A stretch of DNA of 6,148 bases from UBA4661 sp002405405 (GTDB lineage Bacteria; Bacteroidota; Ignavibacteria; Kapaibacteriales; UBA4661): assembly GCA_036847245.1 (NCBI GenBank), contig DAIUAL010000207.1:1-6148 (forward strand), in the 5' to 3' direction. The translations under genes were made by a program, and so were the position numbers. Below the pieces are notes generated by a model. It worked only from the letters and a program-made list of their open reading frames with translations, was not told where the DNA came from and ran no database searches. Position 1 is the stretch's first letter, and every line of letters begins with the position of its first letter. Shown one piece after another: positions 1 through 6,148 of the stretch.

Positions 1-1
1 G

Positions 2-877
2 GCATTCTACATTGCTTATGGCGAGATGCGTATTGTGCCACAACTTGGTCGATTGAAGGTCATTTCAGATCTTGGCTTTTTTGTTGTCGCTCCGAAAGAG
101 ATTGTCGTGATTCCTCGTGGAATTAAATTCAAGGTTGAGCTTCTTGATGAAAATGCGCGTGGATATATTTGTGAGAATTTTGGTGCATCATTTCGACTGC
201 CGGACTTGGGCCCAATCGGTGCAAATGGGTTAGCCAATCCACGTGACTTTGAAATACCGATTGCCGCATTTGAAGATGTTGAGCAGGAATATGAATTCAC
301 TGCTAAATTTCAAGGTCAACTTTGGAAAGCAGAATCGCCGTATTCTCCATTTAGTGTTGTTGCATGGCATGGAAATTATGCGCCTTACAAGTACAACTTA
401 GAGAGATTTAACGTGATAAATACTGTCTCCTTCGATCATCCTGATCCTTCTATCTTTACAGTGTTAACTTCTCCTTCGGAAATTCAGGGTACAGCTAATG
501 TTGATTTTGTAATTTTTCCTCCGCGTTGGATGGTTGCCGAGCACACATTTCGTCCACCATGGTTTCACCGAAATTTTATGAGTGAGTTTATGGGATTGAT
601 CCATGGTGAATACGATGCTAAAGCTGAAGGATTTGTACCAGGTGGCTGTAGTCTTCATAATCAAATGGCAGGACATGGACCTGACGCAATTACAGTTGAA
701 AAGGCAAGTTCTGCGGAGTTAAAACCACACTATATTGATCAAACTATGGCATTTATGTTTGAAACACGGTTTGTTGTCAAACCTACCGAACACGCTCTTT
801 CAACTGCAGAATTGCAACATGAATACTATACTTGCTGGCAAGATATTAAGCCTAAATTTGCTTTGGTGAAGCACTGA
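2..877 (+). CDS. hmgA: Homogentisate 1,2-dioxygenase, C-terminal ~290 residues (5' end outside window)
   Basis: Cytosolic non-haem iron(II) dioxygenase that opens the aromatic ring of homogentisate to give maleylacetoacetate in tyrosine/phenylalanine breakdown. The frame is open from the left edge, so this is the distal two thirds of a protein normally about 430-445 residues long. The ATG at 26 is internal, not the start, because conserved family sequence precedes it. Counting from that Met, family hallmarks include LPDLGPIGANGLANPRDF (58-75), AWHGNYAPYKYN (113-124), DFVIFPPRW (160-168) and FRPPWFHRNFMSEFMGL (175-191). The iron ligands are seen as H181, E187 and H217; their spacing (6 and 36) equals that of human H335, E341 and H371. 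H115 and H211 match the other conserved active-site histidines. The gene ends in tandem stops, TGA TAA. No clear hairpin follows, and the next gene begins about 180 bases on. The identification is firm; nothing suggests damage. Confidence 0.97.
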   Translation, partial: AFYIAYGEMRIVPQLGRLKVISDLGFFVVAPKEIVVIPRGIKFKVELLDENARGYICENFGASFRLPDLGPIGANGLANPRDFEIPIAAFEDVEQEYEFTAKFQGQLWKAESPYSPFSVVAWHGNYAPYKYNLERFNVINTVSFDHPDPSIFTVLTSPSEIQGTANVDFVIFPPRWMVAEHTFRPPWFHRNFMSEFMGLIHGEYDAKAEGFVPGGCSLHNQMAGHGPDAITVEKASSAELKPHYIDQTMAFMFETRFVVKPTEHALSTAELQHEYYTCWQDIKPKFALVKH

Positions 878-1059
878 TAAATGTTGGGTATTTCATCAAA
901 GTTATGTTTGTATTCTCTCAGATCGTATTCAGTGTGGAAAAATATTAGGCGTGCATTTGCTTTTTTGCTGTATATTTGACCATGAAAGTCGTTTAGTAGC
1001 CGTACTTGTTTAGGATTTGCTCACTTTTTCATAAAATTCACCTTGCAATTCCTTTGTAT
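878..1059. other. Non-coding spacer between hmgA and the small exported-protein gene
   Basis: About 180 bases of AT-rich sequence with no convincing reading frame; the only ATG reading near 982 is four codons long. I found no GC-rich hairpin followed by a T-run after hmgA, so its transcription end is not visible. The spacer does contain a TATATTTG box (see the promoter entry), which suggests that the following small gene has its own promoter rather than depending on read-through from hmgA. Confidence 0.6.
945..978 (+). promoter_or_regulatory. Possible Bacteroidota-type promoter upstream of the small exported protein
   Basis: TATATTTG at 971-978 is an exact match to the TAnnTTTG -7 element known from Bacteroidota housekeeping promoters. 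The upstream element is poor: TTAG at 945-948 differs from TTTG by one base and lies 22 bases away, at the long end of the usual range. A better TTTG at 956-959 is too close (11 bases). Transcription would start in the mid-980s and leave a leader of about 75 bases before the ATG at 1060. In AT-rich DNA such a match can arise by chance. Confidence 0.3.
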
Positions 1060-1389
1060 ATGAGATTCCCAGCTAGTTCATATCCCTTCTCTCAAAAGAT
1101 GCACTGTTTTTTAACAGTTGCAGTGTTATTTGGTGTGGGTATCACATCATTGTGGGGGCAGCAGTCGCGTATTCAAGGCGCAAAGGGTATATACGGCTCC
1201 GCAGGTGTTTCTTATCGGGCAATTCGTGCTTATTTACAAGCACCTAAGCAGATTCATGTTGTTGCGCATGCCAAGCAGATTCACAAGCAAAAAGCATTAC
1301 AGAACTCTGTTATTGTCGTGCACAGTCCACAAGCTGTGCTTGATGAATTACTTCAAATAAAGCAACCTAAAACACGTCTTCTACGATAA
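1060..1389 (+). CDS. Small basic exported protein, unrecognised family
   Basis: Predicted 109-residue protein that I do not recognise. The ATG at 1060 was chosen because it gives a full signal peptide: an n-region with R2 and K13, a hydrophobic core at about 16-32 (CFLTVAVLFGVGITSLW), and a likely cleavage just after it near WGQQ (32-35). The in-frame ATG at 1099 would remove both basic residues, and the TTG at 1006 would add 18 residues ahead of the signal. No Shine-Dalgarno sequence supports any of these starts. The mature part, about 75 residues, is rich in K, R, H and Q. It carries a nine-residue spaced repeat (KQIH at 63-66 and 72-75), a hydrophobic strand (SVIVVH, 83-88) and a short amphipathic tail (QAVLDELLQI, 91-100). 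There is no Cys after the signal, so it is not an obvious lipoprotein. It could be a periplasmic or secreted accessory protein. That the frame is real is supported by the terminator 19 bases after its stop and by the coherent signal peptide, not by homology. Confidence 0.6.
   Translation: MRFPASSYPFSQKMHCFLTVAVLFGVGITSLWGQQSRIQGAKGIYGSAGVSYRAIRAYLQAPKQIHVVAHAKQIHKQKALQNSVIVVHSPQAVLDELLQIKQPKTRLLR
1246..1283 (+). repeat. Short in-frame direct repeat inside the small exported protein
   Basis: AAGCAGATTCA occurs at 1246-1256 and again at 1273-1283, an exact 11-base repeat with a 27-base (nine-codon) period. Both copies encode KQIH in the same frame. The next bases differ (TG versus CA) and there is no third exact copy, so this looks like a small internal duplication or chance protein-level repetition rather than a mobile or regulatory repeat. 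Confidence 0.55.
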
Positions 1390-1407
1390 AAATAATATAG
1401 AAAAATA

Positions 1408-1441
1408 AAAGCCCTCAATGATGTGTGTCCTTGGGGGCTTT
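1408..1441. terminator. Bidirectional Rho-independent terminator between convergent genes
   Basis: The left arm AAAGCCCTCAA (1408-1418) pairs with the right arm TTGGGGGCTTT (1431-1441). This makes an 11-base-pair stem with one T-G wobble around a 12-base loop. It lies 19 bases after the stop of the small + strand gene and 33 bases after the stop of the - strand GHL10 gene. Read on the - strand the hairpin is followed by a long T-rich run (complement of 1390-1407), a good terminator tail. Read on the + strand the tail is only moderate (TTTCTGTTT). It probably serves both genes and serves the - strand gene better. Confidence 0.85.
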
Positions 1442-1474
1442 CTGTTTACCTTTTGACTATTTAGATAATTTTTG

Positions 1475-3310
1475 CTACCGTTGGTAATGCAATTGAACAG
1501 TTGCAGTATGTATACCAGCACGAAGTTGTGCGATGTAAACACCATTACTGACAGACAAGTCAGTAAAATTAACAACAATCTCATGCGATCCTGCTGAATA
1601 TTGCCGCTCAGGGATAATGGAGATGATGCGACCATTCAAGTCATAAATTCTAAGAGAAGCAAATAATGTCTGTGGAAGAGTAAATCGTAACCGTGTGTAT
1701 CCTGAAAATGGATTGGGTGTGGGATGATCAAAAGCAAATTCGAAAGCACTTTTATATTGTGTTGAACTTGTTAGCGAAATACTTACACGTGCATCAGGCG
1801 TACTTTCATTGTACATATCATCAAGAGTTGTTATGATATAAGTATAGTTTGTTTGAGGGGAAGGAAGGCGTTCTGCAAAGCGTGTTGTGGGTGCCGATAC
1901 CGTCCCAACGAGAAATTGTGACTGCTCGATAGATTGTATTGTGCCTTGTGGAAAACGATAAATCGCATAGTGGCGTGCGGTGTCACGGTCGCTTGCTAAT
2001 GCAGGAGACGACCATTCAAGAACAACACTGTCATTTCGTACATTTCCTCTTGGTGCAAGAGGTGGTAGGGGCGGTACATTGTCTTTCCATGGCATGGTTG
2101 GAGGCAATGCTTTCCATCGGAATTGCCCTTCGGCAAATGTTGAAGTAATATTTTTAACATTATTGAGTAATTGACTGGCGCTGAACATGACCGCACCTTG
2201 CGTACGGGAGCCAAAACGGTTGATTTCTATTTGTTGAGTAATTTGTGAAATAGGCCAGTCAGTTGTTCCAAGTAAACGATATAGGCCATTACCTGAATAA
2301 AGATGTCGATTAAACTGCTTGGTTTGATCAGACCACCATGCAGAAAGTGCGTTGTAGTCTTGTGCACCACCAATTTGCCAATAGAGTTGTGGAATCAGGT
2401 AATCAACTGATCCCGATCTCAACCAAGCCAAAGGATCGCAATAAATTACATTAAAGGCATCCATACCAACTATACCTGTTGGTACTCCGTTGCGATAGAT
2501 GCCGAACGGACTAACACCAAACTTTATGTGGGGTTTTATTAGTCGAATGCTGTCATTGACCATGCTGATCAGCGTGTTTACATTGAATCTTCTCCATTCG
2601 TTGATATCACTAAATCCTGCTCCAAATTGAACGAATGTTCCAGCGTCTTGTGTGGTAATATTATTAGGTGAATAAGGATAAAAGTAATCGTCGAAGTGTA
2701 CGCCATCAATGTCATAGCGACGAACAACATCCATGATAATACTTGTTATATATTGTCGAACATCAGGAATGCCCGGATTGAGTAGTCTATTGGGGCTTGT
2801 AAATGTAAGATGCCAATCCGGTCGTGTACGGGAAATATGTTGCGATGACACATTGCTTGAAGCTGTTACAACAGAGCGATAGGGGTTGAACCATGCGTGA
2901 ACCTCCATACCACGCGCTCGTGCTTCACGAATAGCGAAGGCAAGCGGGTCAAAACCCGGTGATCTTCCTTGTGCGCCTGTCAACCATTCTGACCATGGCT
3001 CAATCGAACTATTATACACGGCATCCGCTGAAGGACGAACTTGAAAAAAGACAGCATTAAAGTTAGCACGTTGAAGTTCATTAAGAATGGAAATTAAATC
3101 AGCTTGTTGCTTTTCGATATTATCATTTCGACTAATTGGCCAGTCTACATTGCTAACGACTGCTATCCATGCACCGCGAAACTCGCGTTTAGGCGATGTA
3201 ATTATTGGTTGTGATTGCGCTATTTGGGTGCACAGTGAAAAAGAGATGACTACAGTATAACATAAACGTATAAGTATGCAGTGTATGCGAAAGATATGTA
3301 AGTAACTCAT
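1475..3310 (-). CDS. Secreted GHL10/DUF187 glycoside-hydrolase-like protein with FnIII-like domain and T9SS sorting tail
   Basis: A 611-residue protein. Residues 1-34 form a signal peptide: basic n-region with R8 and R15, hydrophobic core about 16-31, likely cleavage near QSQ (32-34). About 40-400 is a glycosyl-hydrolase-like GHL10 (DUF187, YngK/YddW type) TIM barrel. Its hallmarks are FRGAWIAVVSNVDWP (44-58), FFQVRPSADAVY (88-99), HAWFNPYR (138-145), DGVHFDDYFYPY (202-213, with acidic pair D207/D208), GVSPFGIYRNG (265-275) and PQLYWQIG (307-314). About 413-512 resembles a fibronectin type III domain. About 527-611 matches the T9SS type A sorting-domain pattern: PTPNPF (530-535), YDLNGR (556-561), AGSHEI (573-578) and GVYIAQLR (590-597). 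Known family facts: E. coli YddW (DigH) cleaves peptide-free peptidoglycan glycan strands, and type A tails route proteins across the outer membrane. The substrate here is unknown; peptidoglycan or another glycan is inference. The ATG at 3310 is the first in frame and gives a normal signal peptide. The gene diverges from the sensor kinase and converges on a shared terminator. Confidence 0.93.
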   Translation of the reverse strand: MSYLHIFRIHCILIRLCYTVVISFSLCTQIAQSQPIITSPKREFRGAWIAVVSNVDWPISRNDNIEKQQADLISILNELQRANFNAVFFQVRPSADAVYNSSIEPWSEWLTGAQGRSPGFDPLAFAIREARARGMEVHAWFNPYRSVVTASSNVSSQHISRTRPDWHLTFTSPNRLLNPGIPDVRQYITSIIMDVVRRYDIDGVHFDDYFYPYSPNNITTQDAGTFVQFGAGFSDINEWRRFNVNTLISMVNDSIRLIKPHIKFGVSPFGIYRNGVPTGIVGMDAFNVIYCDPLAWLRSGSVDYLIPQLYWQIGGAQDYNALSAWWSDQTKQFNRHLYSGNGLYRLLGTTDWPISQITQQIEINRFGSRTQGAVMFSASQLLNNVKNITSTFAEGQFRWKALPPTMPWKDNVPPLPPLAPRGNVRNDSVVLEWSSPALASDRDTARHYAIYRFPQGTIQSIEQSQFLVGTVSAPTTRFAERLPSPQTNYTYIITTLDDMYNESTPDARVSISLTSSTQYKSAFEFAFDHPTPNPFSGYTRLRFTLPQTLFASLRIYDLNGRIISIIPERQYSAGSHEIVVNFTDLSVSNGVYIAQLRAGIHTATVQLHYQR

Positions 3311-3424
3311 AAGTGGGTACAGAAATAGAGAGAAGGGCAGGTTGCCGAAGATATTGTCTATGTATGAGGGATGCGAAATTACTATTTTGCGAGCGTTGCA
3401 AGCATATCTCTTTTTTATTACTCC
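3311..3424. promoter_or_regulatory. Divergent intergenic region serving the GHL10 gene and the sensor-kinase gene
   Basis: These 114 bases separate two divergent starts, so promoters for both should lie here or just inside the genes. For the - strand gene, TAATTTCG (complement of 3374-3381) differs by one base from TAnnTTTG, and CTTG (complement of 3399-3402) lies 17 bases upstream of it. This is a plausible but weak Bacteroidota-type promoter with a leader of about 57 bases. For the + strand gene, TATGTATG at 3359-3366 is also one base from the -7 consensus, but no TTTG lies at a proper distance. No long palindrome is visible; TTGC (3387-3390) and GCAA (3398-3401) form only a four-base inverted repeat. 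Neither gene has a clear ribosome-binding site. Confidence 0.4.
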
Positions 3425-6148
3425 ATGATTTCAATATTATATCGCATAGGTTGTGTAATCCTGTTAGTCTTGACATCCGGTATATCACACACAGTGATTG
3501 CGCAAGAAACCATAAGCGCGGATGTAGAGCGATATTATACGACCCAACAAGGACTACCAGGGAATTTTATTCAGCATATAGCAACAGATCACTTTGGACG
3601 AATGTGGATTGCTTCCTCCAATGGTTTGGCATTATTGCATGGAGCTAATGTTGTTGTATATAGAGCAGATGGTTCCCGTACAAGCTTATGGTCTAATCAA
3701 ATTTCAGCTTTGTATTTCTCGAAAAAACGTCATGCGCTGATTCTAGGTTTTAATGATGGAACTGTACAAGTATTTGACATATTAACCAATACTTTTTCGC
3801 CTGCTAAACAAAGTAATATATCAGGAAGTATTCATTCTATCATTGAAGATCCTATTGGATCATTATGGGTTAGTAGTAAACAAGGAATTGCCTATTCGGT
3901 GGGTATAGAGTCTGAATGGAAGAGCATTGCGTTGCCACAATCTTTGATGCAGATCAATACCATGATATTTTCAAAAAATCGCGATGCAATTTTGCTTGCT
4001 ACTGAAGAGCATGGTCTATGGGAGTGCATTACAACGAGTAACTCTGCAAGGTGGGAGCAAATTCCTTTTACTGCCGAGACAGAACAAAAAGCTTTAAAAG
4101 AGTTACATGTTATGGTCGAATACAAATCGTCTTTGTGGATTGGAACACGCAGGAAAGGACTTATTCAAACAATTCTACCATCACGAATTTCTGCGCAAAA
4201 ATCATTGCAGCAAGAGCCATTGCGATCGAATGTTTTTCTTCCTGAAGAAAGAATCAACGCTTGTTGTGTTGATAGCATGGGGCATGTATGGGTTGGGGTA
4301 CCTGCAAAAGGTATCATGTTATATTCCGGAAATAGATTTGTCGCTAAACAGTCTGGAAATACACCGATGAATCTACCATCAGTGATGATGTGTTCACCTG
4401 ATGGCACATTGTGGATTGGCTCGCAAGGAAATGGCTTATGCGCTCTAGGTGTTCGCTCTTCACAAAAAACAAATGTCAAGGCTGAGTATAATATTTTTGC
4501 TCGCGATAGTGTTTATGCCTTATCTGCCGCTTCAACTCAATCAAATCGTCAGTCATGGTTGTTGGTAGGAACAAATCGTGGTGCAACGCGTTACGCTATA
4601 TCCGTTAATAGTTCTCTGGTGTCAGATGTACAAAAAAATAAAGTAATTGAAACTGGAAAATCTGTTGTAGCAATTCTTTCAACGGCACATGGAGAATGGC
4701 TTGCTTTGTATGGCGGTGGAATTAAGTTTATTCCAAAGCAGTCTGCTACAGCAAGCGTAGAAATAGGTGCTTCGCTAGTAGTTACTGCATTACTTCAAAA
4801 GAATAAAGAAGGCAATAATGACACGATTATTGTTGCAACATCAAATGCTGGTATTTGGTATCTCATTCAATCGCAAGGAGATGATACTCAAAGGTTACAG
4901 CGTATGAGCGACAGCAGTTTGGTCTGTTACGCTATTATACAATCCGGTCAAGAAATTTATATCGGTACAAAAAATCGTGGTGTTGTGCATCTACGTACGG
5001 GTGAGAGTCTATTTCCATCGCTAGCACGAATGAATATCTATGCGCTGCATGAGGTAGATGGTACTCTATTTATAGGTACAGAAAATGGACTCTATGCCGG
5101 TTCATTAGACACCAAACAAGTTCGCTTGATTGCCGCATCCGAAGGATTGAGTGTTGTTTCTATACACAGCGACCGACAAGGAAAACTTTTTTGTAGTACT
5201 ACATTAGGGGTTCTTGTTTATGTCATTGCGAGCGAGCAACGTATGATGATTCCATCGACACGGAGCGGTACAGTATTTTCACTTGGCGCATCATTGAATA
5301 TTAACGGTCTTAATGTGTTTGGAACACTGAGTGGCGATATTATTCTTGGTGAAATAGGTAATACAATTAGTGTGGAAAAATCTATTATTTCTATGATTGG
5401 GGTGCAATCCATGACTGCCGATCATTCTGTTCAGAATGAATTTAATCAAGTAAGTGGAGTATTGGTAAAAGCCGTCGTACCAAGTGAAATTAATGCTGTT
5501 GCTATTGATGTTACTACCGGTGAGTATACGCGCACTACATTAGCTCGTTATAGATATCGCATCGTCAGTGCTAACGAGCAATCTTCTTTACAGTATGTTG
5601 GCAATGACTGGATTGACAATGGTGTATCCTCAAAAATCATTATTCCGCGAACTGACGGTGTCATTCGTGTGTATGCTCAAGCGATGAGCGATGATGGCAC
5701 TTGGAGTGATGTTACTGCCGTGGTTGATATTACATTTGTTGCGCCTTGGTGGCTTTCATGGAAATTATGGGTTGGCATTGCAGTGCTTGTTATCCTGCTT
5801 GTATATGGAATATTTCGTATTCGTGTTGGTCAGTTGCAACGGCGTTCGCAAGAATTGGAGACGATTGTTGCCATGCGAACGGATGAACTCAAGCGTATCA
5901 ATACTCGTTTTGCCGAGATGATTGATGAATTAGAAGCAAAGCAAGACGAGCTGAATGCTCGTGCAAAAGAATTAGAACGATTGAACCTTGAGAAGAATGA
6001 AATACTTGGTATTGCTGCACATGATTTGAAGAATCCTTTGCGAGCTATATCAATGACTGTCAATATGATTGAGCGAAAATCCGTTTCACTTGAAGAAGCA
6101 ACAAGTAAGCGTTTGCGAAATATCGGTTCGAGTGCCGCACGCATGAGC
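3425..6148 (+). CDS. Propeller-type periplasmic sensor histidine kinase, N-terminal 908 residues (3' end outside window)
   Basis: A membrane sensor of the two-component-regulator-propeller type. The frame has no stop from 3425 to the last base. Residues 1-27 are a signal peptide (R7, core CVILLVLTSGI, cleavage near IAQ-E). About 35-600 contains at least ten propeller blade repeats of the form DxxGxxWIGTxxGL. The clearest are at 49-68, 136-156, 228-246, 277-300, 319-338, 502-519 and 538-556. About 699-772 is a Y_Y_Y domain (YRYRI at 709-713, then GNDWIDNG). A single membrane helix spans about 775-797 (WWLSWKLWVGIAVLVILLVY), then a charged coiled coil at about 803-858. The HisKA segment has the H-box AAHDLKNPL (864-872) with predicted phosphoacceptor H866, codon 6020-6022. 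The rest of the dimerisation domain and the HATPase_c domain are off the edge. A receiver or AraC output domain (hybrid HTCS type) may or may not follow. An in-frame ATG at 3371 would add 18 residues but blurs the signal peptide, so 3425 is preferred. The ligand is unknown; divergence from the GHL10 gene hints at a glycan-related cue. Confidence 0.93.
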   Translation, partial: MISILYRIGCVILLVLTSGISHTVIAQETISADVERYYTTQQGLPGNFIQHIATDHFGRMWIASSNGLALLHGANVVVYRADGSRTSLWSNQISALYFSKKRHALILGFNDGTVQVFDILTNTFSPAKQSNISGSIHSIIEDPIGSLWVSSKQGIAYSVGIESEWKSIALPQSLMQINTMIFSKNRDAILLATEEHGLWECITTSNSARWEQIPFTAETEQKALKELHVMVEYKSSLWIGTRRKGLIQTILPSRISAQKSLQQEPLRSNVFLPEERINACCVDSMGHVWVGVPAKGIMLYSGNRFVAKQSGNTPMNLPSVMMCSPDGTLWIGSQGNGLCALGVRSSQKTNVKAEYNIFARDSVYALSAASTQSNRQSWLLVGTNRGATRYAISVNSSLVSDVQKNKVIETGKSVVAILSTAHGEWLALYGGGIKFIPKQSATASVEIGASLVVTALLQKNKEGNNDTIIVATSNAGIWYLIQSQGDDTQRLQRMSDSSLVCYAIIQSGQEIYIGTKNRGVVHLRTGESLFPSLARMNIYALHEVDGTLFIGTENGLYAGSLDTKQVRLIAASEGLSVVSIHSDRQGKLFCSTTLGVLVYVIASEQRMMIPSTRSGTVFSLGASLNINGLNVFGTLSGDIILGEIGNTISVEKSIISMIGVQSMTADHSVQNEFNQVSGVLVKAVVPSEINAVAIDVTTGEYTRTTLARYRYRIVSANEQSSLQYVGNDWIDNGVSSKIIIPRTDGVIRVYAQAMSDDGTWSDVTAVVDITFVAPWWLSWKLWVGIAVLVILLVYGIFRIRVGQLQRRSQELETIVAMRTDELKRINTRFAEMIDELEAKQDELNARAKELERLNLEKNEILGIAAHDLKNPLRAISMTVNMIERKSVSLEEATSKRLRNIGSSAARMS

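Noticed and set aside
16..300. 94-codon open frame on the - strand opposite hmgA
   Set aside because: It lies entirely antisense to a strongly conserved hmgA coding region and its translation is low-complexity and Ser-rich. It is a shadow of the real gene.
647..649. Cys in PGGCSLH next to the active-site His of HmgA as an unusual substitution
   Set aside because: Human enzyme has Gly here, and as I recall the position varies among bacterial homologues. It is not a metal ligand, so it is not evidence of altered function.
1006..1059. TTG-initiated extension of the small exported protein
   Set aside because: It would add 18 residues before the signal peptide with no ribosome-binding site and a rarer start codon. 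The ATG at 1060 gives a more normal signal peptide.
1118..1360. 80-codon + strand frame overlapping the small exported protein
   Set aside because: It is a different frame of the same DNA, with no signal peptide or coherent domain; the 1060-1389 frame has a signal peptide and ends near the terminator.
1939..2214. Several 64-72-codon frames on both strands inside the GHL10 gene
   Set aside because: All lie within the well-supported GHL10 coding sequence, in other frames, and resemble no protein family.
3371..3424. Upstream in-frame ATG as an alternative kinase start
   Set aside because: It is possible in principle, but it adds an 18-residue lead with extra aromatic and hydrophobic residues that spoils an otherwise textbook signal peptide. 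No ribosome-binding site favours it.
3189..3488. 99-codon - strand frame spanning the divergent intergenic region
   Set aside because: It overlaps both the GHL10 signal-peptide region and the kinase start in other frames and has no domain; it is a chance open frame.
3313..3648. 111-codon + strand frame overlapping the start of the sensor kinase
   Set aside because: Its translation is a shifted frame of the kinase's first propeller blade. The kinase frame starting at 3425 is the one with a signal peptide, propeller motifs and 908 open codons.
1..6148. CRISPR array, insertion sequence, phage or defence genes, tRNA/rRNA
   Set aside because: I saw no spaced repeats, no terminal inverted repeats, no transposase or integrase motifs, and no cloverleaf or rRNA-like sequence. 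All long coding regions are accounted for by the four genes listed.

Overview
The window looks like ordinary chromosomal DNA of a moderately AT-rich bacterium from the Bacteroidota/Chlorobiota (FCB) side of the tree. The main evidence is a secreted protein that ends in a type IX secretion (T9SS) type A-like sorting domain. Supporting evidence is a large sensor kinase with an N-terminal two-component-regulator propeller plus Y_Y_Y domain, and starts without clear Shine-Dalgarno sequences. I cannot name a genus. No mobile element, CRISPR array, tRNA or rRNA is visible.

Layout, left to right. (1) The last ~290 codons of homogentisate 1,2-dioxygenase (hmgA, + strand, to 877), a central enzyme of tyrosine/phenylalanine catabolism, with all iron ligands present. 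(2) A ~180-bp non-coding spacer. (3) A small gene (1060-1389, +) for an unrecognised, basic, probably exported protein of 109 residues. (4) A hairpin at 1408-1441 that can act as a bidirectional terminator between this gene and the convergent next one. (5) A 611-residue secreted glycoside-hydrolase-like protein on the - strand (1475-3310): signal peptide, GHL10/DUF187 domain, fibronectin type III-like domain, T9SS-type C-terminal tail. (6) A 114-bp divergent intergenic region. (7) The first 908 codons of a large sensor histidine kinase (+, 3425 to beyond the right edge): signal peptide, about a dozen propeller blades, Y_Y_Y domain, one membrane helix, a coiled coil and the phosphoacceptor-histidine (HisKA) segment. 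The frame is open to the last base, so the ATP-binding domain lies outside the window.

The genes do not form one obvious operon. hmgA is functionally separate. The GHL10 protein and the sensor kinase are divergently transcribed from a short shared region, which permits but does not prove regulatory coupling, for example a periplasmic sensor tied to a surface or secreted glycan-active enzyme. I see no strong sign of an undescribed system. The least explained items are the small basic exported protein and the divergent GHL10/sensor pair.
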